64,000 bases of DNA from Bacillota bacterium (GTDB lineage Bacteria; Bacillota; Clostridia; Acetivibrionales; DSM-27016). The stretch is from the NCBI GenBank assembly GCA_023390115.1, contig JAEWDM010000022.1:124001-188000 (forward strand), written 5' to 3'. Within the stretch, counting starts at the first letter, position 1. The number at the start of each line of letters is the position of its first letter. Positions 8,256 through 16,954 of the stretch are shown in pieces. The notes below the pieces were generated by a model that was not told where the DNA came from, ran no database searches, and was given only the letters and a program-made list of their open reading frames with translations. A program made the position numbers and the translations under genes.

Positions 8256-9155
8256 TCAATTTTTTCTTTCCAGAAGCTGTCTTGCCAGCCGCTGCAGGAA
8301 GACACCCTTTCCTTCGAAGTAATCTAAAGCATGTACTGCTTCATCTGTAATTGATGCCAGCCTTTTTTTTGACTCCTCAAGTCCCAGCAGCTTTATAAAG
8401 GTCGATTTACATTTTGCCTCGTCGCTTCCGGTCTGCTTTCCGAGAAGAGAAAAATCTCCTTCTACATCCAGAATATCGTCCTTAATCTGGAATGCCAGCC
8501 CAAGTCTTTCGGCATACAACCGCAGAAGCTCCAATTTTTCTCCACTGGCACCGCAAAGGACTCCCGAGGCCATTACGGGTGCTTTTATAAGCGCTCCGGT
8601 TTTAAGGCTGTGCATGTACCGGAGCAATTCCAAAGAGATATTTTTCCCCTCCGATTCCAAATCTACGACCTGTCCCCCTATCATTCCCGAAGCACCGGAG
8701 GCCTTGGCCACTATGCCCATAGCCTTTACTTTGGATCCCATATTCTTATCCGAGTCCATAGCATGATCCAGCATAATTTCAAATGCGTAATTGAGAAGGG
8801 CATCCCCGGCAAGTATGGCTGTTGCCTCCCCGTATACCTTATGATTCGTGAGCCTTCCTCTCCTGTAATTGTCGTTGTCCATAGACGGCAAATCGTCATG
8901 TATGAGAGAATAGGTATGTATCATTTCTATAGCGCAGGCGTAAGGCAATACATGGTTAATATCACCCTCGAGCATTTCACAGGTTGCCAGTGCCAGCATG
9001 GGCCTCAGCCTTTTTCCTCCTGCCATCAGGCTGTAGCTCATAGCCTCGTAAATGCTTTTTTCATCCTCTGCTTTTTGAGCAGCCTTTTGCATAAAGCCCG
9101 CAAGAGTGTCCTCTATCAGCTTAACCCAATTGCCGCATTTTAACTTGAAATTCAT
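8256..9155 (-). CDS. ispA: Short-chain prenyl diphosphate synthase (farnesyl/geranylgeranyl)
   Basis: 299 residues. It condenses isopentenyl and dimethylallyl diphosphate into C15 or C20 precursors. The first aspartate-rich motif DDLPSMDND is at residues 87-95 and the second, DDILD, at 226-230. The GGKRLRP segment at 47-53 binds diphosphate. The extra two residues in the first motif are typical of bacterial FPP synthases. It is two bases from xseB, the conserved xseA-xseB-ispA arrangement, and supplies undecaprenol and quinone synthesis. Confidence 0.95.
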   Translation of the reverse strand: MNFKLKCGNWVKLIEDTLAGFMQKAAQKAEDEKSIYEAMSYSLMAGGKRLRPMLALATCEMLEGDINHVLPYACAIEMIHTYSLIHDDLPSMDNDNYRRGRLTNHKVYGEATAILAGDALLNYAFEIMLDHAMDSDKNMGSKVKAMGIVAKASGASGMIGGQVVDLESEGKNISLELLRYMHSLKTGALIKAPVMASGVLCGASGEKLELLRLYAERLGLAFQIKDDILDVEGDFSLLGKQTGSDEAKCKSTFIKLLGLEESKKRLASITDEAVHALDYFEGKGVFLQRLARQLLERKN

Positions 9156-9157
9156 TT

Positions 9158-9394
9158 TTAAGCCTCCGGGGAATCGAACAGCTCTTCTCTAATTTCACCG
9201 CTGCCGTCTTCCAGTAATATACTTATTTTTTTCTCCATGCTGTCCAAGGTATTGCTGCAATATCTGGACAGCTCGATTCCCCTTTGAAAAATCTCTATTG
9301 ACCTATCCAGTGGCAGTTCTCCCTTTTCAAGCTTTGCCACTATATCCTCAAGCTCATTTACAGCCTTCTCAAAAGCAAGCTCCTTTTTGCTCAA
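9158..9394 (-). CDS. xseB: Exodeoxyribonuclease VII small subunit
   Basis: 78 residues, the normal size for XseB. A helical segment contains the family pattern FEKAVNELEDIVAKLEKGEL followed by SIEIFQRGIEL. Several copies bind XseA to form the nuclease that degrades single-stranded DNA to oligonucleotides. It lies between xseA (31 bases upstream) and ispA (2 bases downstream), a very common arrangement. Confidence 0.95.
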   Translation of the reverse strand: MSKKELAFEKAVNELEDIVAKLEKGELPLDRSIEIFQRGIELSRYCSNTLDSMEKKISILLEDGSGEIREELFDSPEA

Positions 9395-9425
9395 ACCCTT
9401 TAACCTCCTTTATACTTCGGCACAT

Positions 9426-10640
9426 TTACAAGCCTGATTTAATTTTTATATCCTCTGCCCTGCAGTATATCCTTCCGTCAAAAAGCTCTACCGAAAGCCT
9501 TTCATTTTGCTTTACGTCTTTAACCGACCTTACAATATCCCCCTTCTCAAGCAACCTTATAACACCGTAGCCTCTTGACATAATGCCGAGTGGACTTAAG
9601 GCATCAAGCTTTCCTATCAGGAGGCTTAAATCCGACCTCTTTTTTTCCATTACCGAAAGCATGGCCCTATGCATGTACCTGTTAAGCGTATCAAGCCTCA
9701 TGCGCTCCTGATACAGCCTGTCATAGGGCTGCCTGAAGGCGGAGCTTGCTCTCAGTCTTTCAAGCTGTGCTCTTTCATTTTGTATTTTTGCCGCCGCTCC
9801 ATTCTTAAGTCTGGCTTCCAGCAGCATAATACGGTCCTTAAGCGCGGCCTTTTCGGGGATTACAATTTCTGCTGCTGCGGAGGGTGTTGGTGCCCTTACA
9901 TCCGCTACAAAATCTGAAATTGTATAGTCAGTCTCATGTCCTACGGCGGATACAACGGGAATAACGGAATTAAAAATGCTTCTGGCAACAACCTCTTCAT
10001 TGAAAGCCCACAGCTCCTCCAGAGATCCTCCTCCCCTGGCAAGAATTATCACATCGACACAGCCAAGCCGGTTTAATTTTTTAATTGCACCTGAAATCTG
10101 ACCGGCCGCCTGCTCACCTTGAACCGCGACAGGAAAAATTTTAAGCTCGATTTCTCTAAAACGCCTGCTTGCTATATTTATTATATCTCTCACAACGGAA
10201 CCGGTGGAAGAGGTTACTATACCAATAGCCCGGGGCAGAAAGGGAAGCTTCTTTTTGTTTGCTTCATCGAAGAGGCCTTCTTCAAAAAGCTTTTTTTTAA
10301 GCTGCTCAAAAGCCATATGCAGGTTTCCTATGCCGTCGGGCTGCATTTCCTCAACATATAGCTGATACTGCCCGTCCCTCTCAAATACCGAAACATAACC
10401 CTTTATTATCACCCTTCCCCCATTTTCGGGCTCAAATTTAAGAGCACAGGCATGGGATTTGAACATAACACATTTAATCAGGCATTTTTCATCTTTAAGT
10501 GTAAAATACATATGGCCTGAATAATGGGGCTTATAATTTGAGATTTCCCCCCTTACCCAAAGGTTGGACATTATCATGTCTCTCGATATAAGCTCTTTTA
10601 TATACCTGTTTATCTCCGATACTGATAGTACATAGTTCAT
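9426..10640 (-). CDS. xseA: Exodeoxyribonuclease VII large subunit
   Basis: 404 residues. An N-terminal OB fold (about 1-100, with VRGEISNYK and HMYFTLKD) precedes the catalytic region with GIVTSSTGSVVRDI, ILARGGGSLEELWAFNEE and SAVGHETDYTISDFVADVRA. A coiled-coil region and a short C-terminal beta segment that holds XseB follow. It degrades single-stranded DNA from both ends. First gene of the xseA-xseB-ispA run; a weak terminator for nusB lies upstream. Confidence 0.96.
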   Translation of the reverse strand: MNYVLSVSEINRYIKELISRDMIMSNLWVRGEISNYKPHYSGHMYFTLKDEKCLIKCVMFKSHACALKFEPENGGRVIIKGYVSVFERDGQYQLYVEEMQPDGIGNLHMAFEQLKKKLFEEGLFDEANKKKLPFLPRAIGIVTSSTGSVVRDIINIASRRFREIELKIFPVAVQGEQAAGQISGAIKKLNRLGCVDVIILARGGGSLEELWAFNEEVVARSIFNSVIPVVSAVGHETDYTISDFVADVRAPTPSAAAEIVIPEKAALKDRIMLLEARLKNGAAAKIQNERAQLERLRASSAFRQPYDRLYQERMRLDTLNRYMHRAMLSVMEKKRSDLSLLIGKLDALSPLGIMSRGYGVIRLLEKGDIVRSVKDVKQNERLSVELFDGRIYCRAEDIKIKSGL

Positions 10641-10735
10641 ACGACCTCACTGTTTGAATAATGTAGTGCTGCTTGGGGAATTGATGATTTCTTAAAATAT
10701 AGTAACACTTAAGAGTGTATAGCTGCACAGCCGCA

Positions 10736-10769
10736 TGTAAAAAACCGGCTTAATTTACTAAGTACCGGT
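10736..10769 (-). terminator. Probable intrinsic terminator after nusB
   Basis: On the minus strand ACCGG (10765-10769 region) pairs with CCGGT (10744-10748) and is followed by TTTTTTA. The stem is only about five base pairs with a 16-base loop, so it is weak. It lies between nusB and xseA. Confidence 0.4.
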
Positions 10770-10838
10770 CCACATAAAACTGGCTAAATTATATTGCAGC
10801 AAAGCTATATTATGGCAAGCTATATTTAGAATGTAATT

Positions 10839-11267
10839 TTAATTACCCGCTTCATTCTCTGCAGGCAGAGCCCGCATTTTAGGCACTTTCCCCAGTATGC
10901 CGTTTATAAAAGCCCCTGCTTCCTCATTACTGTACTTTTTAGCCAGCTCGACAGCCTCATTTATAGAAACATTAAAGGGTATATCATCCCTGAAGCCTAT
11001 TTCATATATGCTCAGCCTTAGAATAGAAATGTCAACCTTGGATATCCGGTTTATTTTCCATCCCTTGGAGTATTTCTCTACAAGCCTGTCGATATATTCC
11101 TTATTATCAAAAACACCTTGAACAACATCATTAATGTACTTCTTATCAGCTTCTGAAAAGGCATGATCCTCAAAAGCAGCTTTTATTTGCTCCTGCATAT
11201 CGTCATTGTGCATCTCAAGCTGGTATAAGAGCTTCATAGCAGTTTCTCTGGATACCCTGCGTCCCAT
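10839..11267 (-). CDS. nusB: Transcription antitermination factor NusB
   Basis: 142 residues from the ATG at 11267, which has GGGAGG ten bases upstream and gives the usual MGRRVSRETAMKLLYQ start; a longer frame adds 16 unlikely residues. All-helical RNA-binding fold with the conserved DISILRLSIYEI and NEAVELAKKYS segments. It works with NusE at boxA sites in rRNA antitermination. It follows the asp23-amaP-DUF2273 genes, the common order in Clostridia. Confidence 0.95.
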   Translation of the reverse strand: MGRRVSRETAMKLLYQLEMHNDDMQEQIKAAFEDHAFSEADKKYINDVVQGVFDNKEYIDRLVEKYSKGWKINRISKVDISILRLSIYEIGFRDDIPFNVSINEAVELAKKYSNEEAGAFINGILGKVPKMRALPAENEAGN

Positions 11268-11350
11268 TAAATGCTTACCTCCCGTAAGTCCTAAAGTTAA
11301 TATAATGAATGTCAATAAAATATTTCAGTTTATCTGTATGTACCCATCGG

Positions 11351-11581
11351 CTACCTGTAGGTACCCGGCGGTAAAATCCTGTCAAGAAGATTTTTAATAT
11401 ATTCCTTATCCTCAGAAAGCTTCTTGCCAATATAATACCCTATTCCAACAAATATTGCAATAAACAGAGTATTTAAGAAGCCTATTATCAATATAACGGA
11501 GGCTAACACAAAGCCCACTATAGCACCGTTGACTCCACCCTTATGAGAGTTATAAAACTGCAGAAGCTTTTCCTTGTCCAT
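11351..11581 (-). CDS. Small membrane protein of the Asp23 locus (DUF2273)
   Basis: 76 residues from the ATG at 11581, with GGGGG 11 bases upstream; an earlier TTG at 11599 overlaps that site. A short N-terminal helix precedes one long or hairpin membrane segment rich in Gly, Ile and Phe, then a charged tail (GKKLSEDKEYIKNLLD). DUF2273 genes sit with asp23 and amaP in many Firmicutes. The function is unknown, probably tied to the membrane-anchored Asp23 envelope-stress complex. Confidence 0.85.
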   Translation of the reverse strand: MDKEKLLQFYNSHKGGVNGAIVGFVLASVILIIGFLNTLFIAIFVGIGYYIGKKLSEDKEYIKNLLDRILPPGTYR

Positions 11582-11601
11582 AGCATTACATACCCCCAAA
11601 T

Positions 11602-12150
11602 TTATTCAACCCTCGACTTATAGCCGGTATATATGTTTTCAACCAATATCTTTACGTCATTTACCTTTATGCCGGTGCTTTCCTCAACAGAGCTTTTAAC
11701 CTTAACCTGAATATCCTCGGAAAGTGCGGGTATGCTGATGTCTCCGAGAACTATAGCCTTTATTGTTATGGATATTCCGTCATTTGATCTGGAAACAAAG
11801 GCCTTGCTTTCCTTAACACCGTTAAGCCTTCTGGCTGCTGCAAGCGCCATGCTTTCCACCGAGTTTAAGGATATTTTTATTTCGCCTATGTTAGTATACC
11901 TGCTGACAGATTTCTTATCCTTGCTGCTTTTTATTCCCGACAAGAGAAAGGTTATGCTTAAAGCAAGAAAGATCACGGCAATTAAGAACATCATTACTCT
12001 TGATGCATTATTGCGCAGGATATCATAACTCATATAGCGGGCTATGCTGTTAAAAACTCCCGGCCTGACTGCAACCCAGGCCACAATCAAAGAGGCAACC
12101 GCAAGGCAGAAGCCGTAAATTGTAAGCAAAACTCTAAATAAAATATTCAT
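11602..12150 (-). CDS. amaP: Alkaline shock response membrane anchor AmaP
   Basis: 182 residues from the ATG at 12150, with AGGTGG nine bases upstream. Two N-terminal membrane segments (near residues 4-28 and 50-72) are followed by a cytoplasmic Asp23-like domain. In Staphylococcus AmaP anchors Asp23 to the membrane. It lies directly ahead of the DUF2273 gene and about 180 bases behind asp23, the expected order. Confidence 0.88.
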   Translation of the reverse strand: MNILFRVLLTIYGFCLAVASLIVAWVAVRPGVFNSIARYMSYDILRNNASRVMMFLIAVIFLALSITFLLSGIKSSKDKKSVSRYTNIGEIKISLNSVESMALAAARRLNGVKESKAFVSRSNDGISITIKAIVLGDISIPALSEDIQVKVKSSVEESTGIKVNDVKILVENIYTGYKSRVE

Positions 12151-12328
12151 AAGTCTATCCACCTCTTCTCCAAAGAAGCCTAAAAATATCTTAAGTATTA
12201 CCATTATATTCTATTATTCTAAAAAAATAAACCCCGCCGGCAGTATTTTATCGGACAAAATCCCTTGGAAGCTTTATATATTCTTCCCTTTTTTTACAGC
12301 TTTAATACTGTCGGTACTTAGAGAGCGC

Positions 12329-12733
12329 CTATTTGACTCTTGCAGCTTCGTCGGTCACTTCTTTTCTGTGCTCTTTTTCTATATTAACTCCCTGAATGTG
12401 AATATTGACCTCTATCACATCAAGCCCTGTCATGGTCTGTACAGTTTTCTTAACCTTTTCCTGTATTTCCCAGGCAACATCCGGGATTCTGGAGCCGTAT
12501 TCTACGATTATATATAAATCTATTGCTGCTTCCTTCTCTCCAACCTCCACCTTTACGCCCTTGGAAAGATTTTTTCTTCCCAGCATTTCTGCAATTCCTC
12601 CGGCTATACCTCCGCTCATTCCTGCTACACCCGGAATTTCAGTAGCCGCAATGCCTGATATTATGGCTACCACTTCATCGGATATTTTAATAGAGCCCTT
12701 GTCATTTACTATGCTTTCAACAGCTTCATCCAT
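12329..12733 (-). CDS. asp23: Asp23/Gls24 family envelope stress protein
   Basis: 134 residues, a single Asp23 domain with the family segments ISDEVVAIISGIAATEIPGV, a glycine-rich SGGIAGGIAEMLG stretch and VEVNIHIQGVNI. The proteins form filaments or clusters at the membrane through AmaP, and help with envelope and alkaline stress in Gram-positive bacteria. It heads the asp23-amaP-DUF2273-nusB group, downstream of spoIIIAH, separated by a strong hairpin. Confidence 0.93.
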   Translation of the reverse strand: MDEAVESIVNDKGSIKISDEVVAIISGIAATEIPGVAGMSGGIAGGIAEMLGRKNLSKGVKVEVGEKEAAIDLYIIVEYGSRIPDVAWEIQEKVKKTVQTMTGLDVIEVNIHIQGVNIEKEHRKEVTDEAARVK

Positions 12734-12899
12734 TTACATCCCTCCCTGCCAAAAAATTATTTGCCGCCTAAAAAAGCTTATAAAGCCTTCCGGTCACTTT
12801 TTAATATACTATTTGTCAGAAATTTGTTGCGTTAAAAAGCTCTAATCTATAAAAATGCAGCCTGTCTAACAAATACAGATTATATCATTAAAGCTAAAG

Positions 12900-12934
12900 A
12901 ACAGGCAATAGATAAATTTTATCTATTGCCTGTT
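12900..12934 (-). terminator. Strong hairpin after spoIIIAH
   Basis: Perfect 17-bp arms (core AACAGGCAATAGATAAA) around a single central base. On the minus strand the stem is followed by CTTTAGCTTT, a moderate T-rich tail. It separates the spoIIIA operon from asp23 and very likely ends the spoIIIA transcript. Confidence 0.75.
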
Positions 12935-12965
12935 TTCGCCGCTTGTTATTTCAAGCATATGCATT

Positions 12966-13538
12966 TTAAAAAATATTCTTCACATGAATATTGCTTATGG
13001 GTATTTGTGCCTGTCTGGATGCCGCATCGGTGATTTGCGCCACGTGCTGGGTTGTAAGGGTGGGGGCTTTGACTATTATGTCGAGGCTGTCATCATCACC
13101 CAAAAGCACTATGACATCTCCGAAGCCCTTTTCTTTTATCAGAGTTTCAATTCTCATTTCCTTTTCTGAGCTTGCGACAATTTTCATTCTCTGTTCATAC
13201 GCCTTATCCTTGGCTTCGTTTGTGGCATTTGGATCCTCTGAAATCTCCTTTAAGCTGTCAGTATCCTTGCTGCGGCTCATTTCCTTATCAAGCTTCGCCT
13301 GTGCGAAGAAATCCTCGGCCTCCTTTGAGGCCTTCAGCGATTTTTCGGACTTATCGTCCTTCTCAGCGCCTGCCGCACTTTCATTGTTGTCCACATATAC
13401 CGCTTCCCCCGTCTTTACGCTTTCCTTATCCGCGGTTGAGTTACTGCTCTGGTTATAGGTATATTGCAGGTAACCGGCAACAATTATCAATAAGACAAGA
13501 GATAAAATTACTACCTGTTTTCTTTTAAAAACCATCAT
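12966..13538 (-). CDS. spoIIIAH: Stage III sporulation protein AH
   Basis: 190 residues. One N-terminal membrane segment (about 8-26), a low-complexity acidic linker and a C-terminal YscJ/FliF-like ring-building domain (about 105-190) with IETLIKEKGF and IVLLGDDDSLDIIVKA. In B. subtilis it meets forespore SpoIIQ across the two membranes to form the feeding-tube channel. Last gene of the spoIIIA operon. SpoIIQ is not in the window, and many Clostridia use a different partner. Confidence 0.93.
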   Translation of the reverse strand: MMVFKRKQVVILSLVLLIIVAGYLQYTYNQSSNSTADKESVKTGEAVYVDNNESAAGAEKDDKSEKSLKASKEAEDFFAQAKLDKEMSRSKDTDSLKEISEDPNATNEAKDKAYEQRMKIVASSEKEMRIETLIKEKGFGDVIVLLGDDDSLDIIVKAPTLTTQHVAQITDAASRQAQIPISNIHVKNIF

Positions 13539-13619
13539 ACAAGAGCCCTCCCTTACACTAATTTAGTAATAATATATTCACGTGTCCAACCTTTTATTAT
13601 AGATGCTTTAAAGATTTTG

Positions 13620-14243
13620 TTATTCTCCTCTTTCAAATACCTGTATCCTGTGTGCCGGCACATCCATAAGCACCATTACCGCCCTGCTTAAGTACTCTTT
13701 TACCTGGGGCTCTGAGGCCCCGTCGGCTATAACAACAACCCCCTTTATTTGTGGTGTAAGCTCTTTTAAAAATACCGGCCTTTTTCCCCCGCCCTGTGCT
13801 TCTTCATATACTATCTCAGCCTCATAGCCATTCTGGCTTATTGTTCTCTCTCCTCCTCCGCTGTCCTTTTCATCGGTGCTGCTGTCATTTTTCCTGGTAT
13901 TCACCGCGGGAACCTTTTCATTACCCGAGGCATATGTAATGAGCACAGTAACCCTTCCTGCCCCCTTTATCTGAGACAGGCCTTTTTCCACCCTTTCTTC
14001 AAGCCCCTCGCCGTCATCCTGCCGGGTAAATTTGCCCACCTCCTGTGCCACCTCCTGTGCCTGGGCTTCACTCTCTGCCTTATTTTCATCCTTACCGCTG
14101 TCCGTCGTAAAAAATGCCCCTCCCGCAATAATTGCAATAATTCCGATAATTACTATAATTACGGCATTTTCCATGGTTTTTTTCTTGTTCTCTGTATTTA
14201 GCAGCTTTTTCACGTACTCAACAAATCTACTTTTCCAAGCCAT
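13620..14243 (-). CDS. spoIIIAG: Stage III sporulation protein AG
   Basis: 207 residues from the ATG at 14243, preceded by GGGAGG; the longer frame would start inside spoIIIAF. One membrane segment near residues 28-48, then a linker and a ring-forming domain with GLSQIKGAGRVTVLITY and an AQGGGKRPVFLKELTPQIKG region. SpoIIIAG builds a large ring of the mother cell-forespore channel. It starts directly after the spoIIIAF stop. Confidence 0.92.
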   Translation of the reverse strand: MAWKSRFVEYVKKLLNTENKKKTMENAVIIVIIGIIAIIAGGAFFTTDSGKDENKAESEAQAQEVAQEVGKFTRQDDGEGLEERVEKGLSQIKGAGRVTVLITYASGNEKVPAVNTRKNDSSTDEKDSGGGERTISQNGYEAEIVYEEAQGGGKRPVFLKELTPQIKGVVVIADGASEPQVKEYLSRAVMVLMDVPAHRIQVFERGE

Positions 14244-14244
14244 T

Positions 14245-14871
14245 TTATCCTCCCATACCTTCCATAAGGGTAATAACAATATCCTCATTGCTTAAATTAA
14301 AAAGACTGCCTATCCGGCTTTCCATCTGTCTTTTAATATCATTGTCCATTTCGGCCGGCTCCTCCTTTGCGCTCTCCCCATTGTCTATAACTATTTTGCC
14401 CACCTTTGCGACAGGCTTTATGCCATCATTCTCCCTCTGAAGCTTCAGGCTTACATACGCTTTTTTTATCTCTCCAAACTTATCCGAGCTGTAATCCTCG
14501 TTTATAAGGACATCTACGTTTGCCTCGGCAATACCGCTTACTTCAAGGGCACTGCTTTCTAACTGCGAAACTATTTTTTCCCTGTAAAGCTTTACTATCT
14601 GCTTCATCCTTTCCTCCTCCAGAACCTTTCCCTGTGCCTCAATTTCCTTTCTGTCAATAAAGTTGCCGGTTTCTATTTGAAAGCCCTTCAGGTCTATGTC
14701 CCGGTCAATGATTCCAAGAAGAGGGTTTATAATTGCAATGAGCATTATGCAGCCCGAAACCAGATTTACGACTTTTTTTGTTTTGCCCGAGGGTATAAGC
14801 ATTTCTATCAATACTATAAAGATTGCGAGAAAAACTATATTAAAAATCCATGATCTCAAGAAATCAATCAA
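14245..14871 (-). CDS. spoIIIAF: Stage III sporulation protein AF
   Basis: 208 residues if the TTG at 14871 is the start; GGGGGG lies five bases upstream and a longer reading adds 16 unlikely residues. Two N-terminal membrane segments (about 5-22 and 35-55) are followed by a soluble ring-building domain with VSGIAEANVDVLINEDY. Part of the SpoIIIA channel. About 150 bases upstream of it is an inverted-repeat element that interrupts the otherwise tight operon after spoIIIAE. Confidence 0.9.
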   Translation of the reverse strand: MIDFLRSWIFNIVFLAIFIVLIEMLIPSGKTKKVVNLVSGCIMLIAIINPLLGIIDRDIDLKGFQIETGNFIDRKEIEAQGKVLEEERMKQIVKLYREKIVSQLESSALEVSGIAEANVDVLINEDYSSDKFGEIKKAYVSLKLQRENDGIKPVAKVGKIVIDNGESAKEEPAEMDNDIKRQMESRIGSLFNLSNEDIVITLMEGMGG

Positions 14872-14905
14872 AAAATCCCCCCTTGTATTGTTACTTATTA
14901 TGCTC

Positions 14906-14987
14906 TGCTTCGGAAGCATGGGGGACGGATTCCTCTGCTTTCCCTTCGGTCCTCCGCTATGCTACGGAAGCATAGGAATCCGTCCCC
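14906..14987. repeat. REP-like inverted-repeat element in the spoIIIA operon
   Basis: Perfect 14-bp arms GGGGACGGATTCCT (14921-14934) and AGGAATCCGTCCCC (14974-14987) enclose 39 bases. A 14-base unit, TGCTTCGGAAGCAT, precedes the left arm (14906-14919), and its near copy TGCTACGGAAGCAT (13 of 14 identical) precedes the right arm (14960-14973). The modular layout resembles REP or small non-autonomous elements of Clostridia that carry a GGGGACGG core. It sits between the spoIIIAE stop and spoIIIAF start, where the other spoIIIA genes are tightly packed. Confidence 0.6.
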
Positions 14988-15023
14988 AAGCTTCCTCCTC
15001 TGCTTCTCATATTCATTACGGCA

Positions 15024-16244
15024 TCACCTTATCATGGTGCTTATGTTGCTGGCCGTTATAATAACTGTTATTGAAAACAGAAACATGAAGGCTACGGCTG
15101 CTGCCAGGCCAAGTATAAATGTCAGGGAGCCCGCCATTTCGTTTAAGCAGTTGACAACGCGCTTCTCTGCTATCGGTTCAATCAATATACAGGTGATTCT
15201 GTATAAAAGCAGCAGAACGAAAATTTTTAAAATAGGCAGTATGCATATGCCTATGACACCTATCATAGCGGCGATTCCCGCGGCATTTTTTACAAGCAGC
15301 GTACAGCCTATAACGGTATCCGCCGCATCGGCAAGATATTTTCCGGCTACCGGAATAGCGGCGCTTATTGCGAATTTGGCGGTTTTGCTGGCTACCCCGT
15401 CTACAACGGCTCCAAGTGAGCCCTGTATGGATATAATGCCTATGAAAATTGTCAATATGAGTCCAAGCCCCCATCCGCTTACCTGCTTTAAGAACTGGGC
15501 CAGTCGTGAAATCTGTATCTTGTCCGAAATATTGTCTACGATGGATACAATTACTGATAAAAAAATAAGCGGTATAAATACGTTTTTTATTATAGTGGCG
15601 GTTATCTGTACGATCATTACCAGAATAGGCTGGAATACTCCCGCCGATGTAATATTTCCCCCTGACACAAGCAGGGCTATCAAAACAGGTATGGAGGCAT
15701 GCATAAAGGAGACCATGTCGTCTATAATGCCTTTGCCAAGCTCCATTGCCGTATTGAGGCTTGTCAGCATTACCGATACCAGTACTATGTAGCAGGCATA
15801 AAAGGCCAGCTCTCCCACACTCTCGCTTAAAAATGAGGCCTGGAGGTTTTTCAGCACGGCACAGAGTATTACAAGCACAATAAGCTTAATGAGAACGCCG
15901 GTATTTTCATAAAATTCCCGGAACAGGTATTTTGCAACCCGGCCTGTTATATCTCCTAAATCCAGCTCAAGATTTCCGGATGCTGCCCTGTCCATTAGCT
16001 GATCGGTGCTATATCCCGGAAGGAGCTCATTTAATCCCTCTCCCGAATATTTATCTATATGAGCCTTCATATTCAGCATCTGATCCGAATTAGCCTGTTC
16101 GTCAATAATGGACTCATTTATGTCGGCTTCCGCACCTGCGTAGTCCTGTACAGCATGTCCGGCAAGTGGAACAGCCAGTTGAAGCGAAAGCAGCACTGCT
16201 ATAAATACTGCTGATTTTATATATCTTTTGTATCTTGCATTCAT
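15024..16244 (-). CDS. spoIIIAE: Stage III sporulation protein AE
   Basis: 406 residues from the ATG at 16244, chosen because GAGG lies nine bases upstream. A cleavable-looking signal segment (VFIAVLLSLQLAVPLAG) is followed by an extracytoplasmic stretch and about eight membrane segments. It is the large polytopic export-like component of the mother cell-forespore channel. It follows spoIIIAD by about 30 bases. Confidence 0.94.
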   Translation of the reverse strand: MNARYKRYIKSAVFIAVLLSLQLAVPLAGHAVQDYAGAEADINESIIDEQANSDQMLNMKAHIDKYSGEGLNELLPGYSTDQLMDRAASGNLELDLGDITGRVAKYLFREFYENTGVLIKLIVLVILCAVLKNLQASFLSESVGELAFYACYIVLVSVMLTSLNTAMELGKGIIDDMVSFMHASIPVLIALLVSGGNITSAGVFQPILVMIVQITATIIKNVFIPLIFLSVIVSIVDNISDKIQISRLAQFLKQVSGWGLGLILTIFIGIISIQGSLGAVVDGVASKTAKFAISAAIPVAGKYLADAADTVIGCTLLVKNAAGIAAMIGVIGICILPILKIFVLLLLYRITCILIEPIAEKRVVNCLNEMAGSLTFILGLAAAVAFMFLFSITVIITASNISTMIR

Positions 16245-16277
16245 GCTATTCATCCTCACAATACAGCCATATAAAGT

Positions 16278-16664
16278 CTATGGCATTATTTTAACAACAA
16301 GATCAAGCAATGAGGTTATAATGGGTACGGCAATAACCATAATTATTACCTTGCCTGCAAGCTCTATTTTTGAAGCTATTGCGCTTTCACCGGCATCCTT
16401 GCATACCTCTGCTCCAAACTCAGCTATATAAGCAATCCCTATAATTTTGAGAAGTGTGGACAAAAATTCAAAGTCAATATCAGCCTTCTTTGTATAGTTG
16501 TCCAATAAAGTCACAACGGCCATAAGCTTTCCTGATATAAGCATAAATATTACTATTCCCGCTATTACGCTGAGCTGAACCGCAATCTCGGGCCTCTGGG
16601 ACTTCAGCATTGTTATAAGGATGGTGGCCGTCATACCTAAGCCGACTATCTGAAGCATGTCCAT
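16278..16664 (-). CDS. spoIIIAD: Stage III sporulation protein AD
   Basis: 128 residues from the ATG at 16664, giving the usual MDMLQIVGLG start with GGGGGAAAC upstream. Four hydrophobic segments make up most of the protein, with EFLSTLLKIIGIAYIAEFGA in the middle, highly conserved in the family. Membrane component of the SpoIIIA channel. It lies 21 bases after spoIIIAC. Confidence 0.93.
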   Translation of the reverse strand: MDMLQIVGLGMTATILITMLKSQRPEIAVQLSVIAGIVIFMLISGKLMAVVTLLDNYTKKADIDFEFLSTLLKIIGIAYIAEFGAEVCKDAGESAIASKIELAGKVIIMVIAVPIITSLLDLVVKIMP

Positions 16665-16685
16665 TTTTGTTTCCCCCATTTTTTG

Positions 16686-16880
16686 TCAGAACTGGAATAA
16701 GGATTTAACGGTATTAAATAAGTTTACAATTTCCTTTGAAACCATAAGCAATATTATAACCAGCCCTATTACAGTAGTCATAAGCGCTACTTCCTTTCTG
16801 CCTGTCTGCTCAAGAAGGGTATTCAGTATTGCTACAAGTATGCCGATGGCAGCTATTCTAAAAATCAAATCTACTCCCAT
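16686..16880 (-). CDS. spoIIIAC: Stage III sporulation protein AC
   Basis: 64 residues, the normal length, with two membrane segments (about 4-20 and 30-54) and the conserved LLEQTGRKEVALMTT loop. Small membrane partner of SpoIIIAD in the sporulation channel. Confidence 0.95.
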   Translation of the reverse strand: MGVDLIFRIAAIGILVAILNTLLEQTGRKEVALMTTVIGLVIILLMVSKEIVNLFNTVKSLFQF

Positions 16881-16954
16881 AATTCATCTTTGTCCCCTTA
16901 TTTTTTATTCTATTTATGTATTCTATTTCCCATTACATATTACCCGGCTTTATT

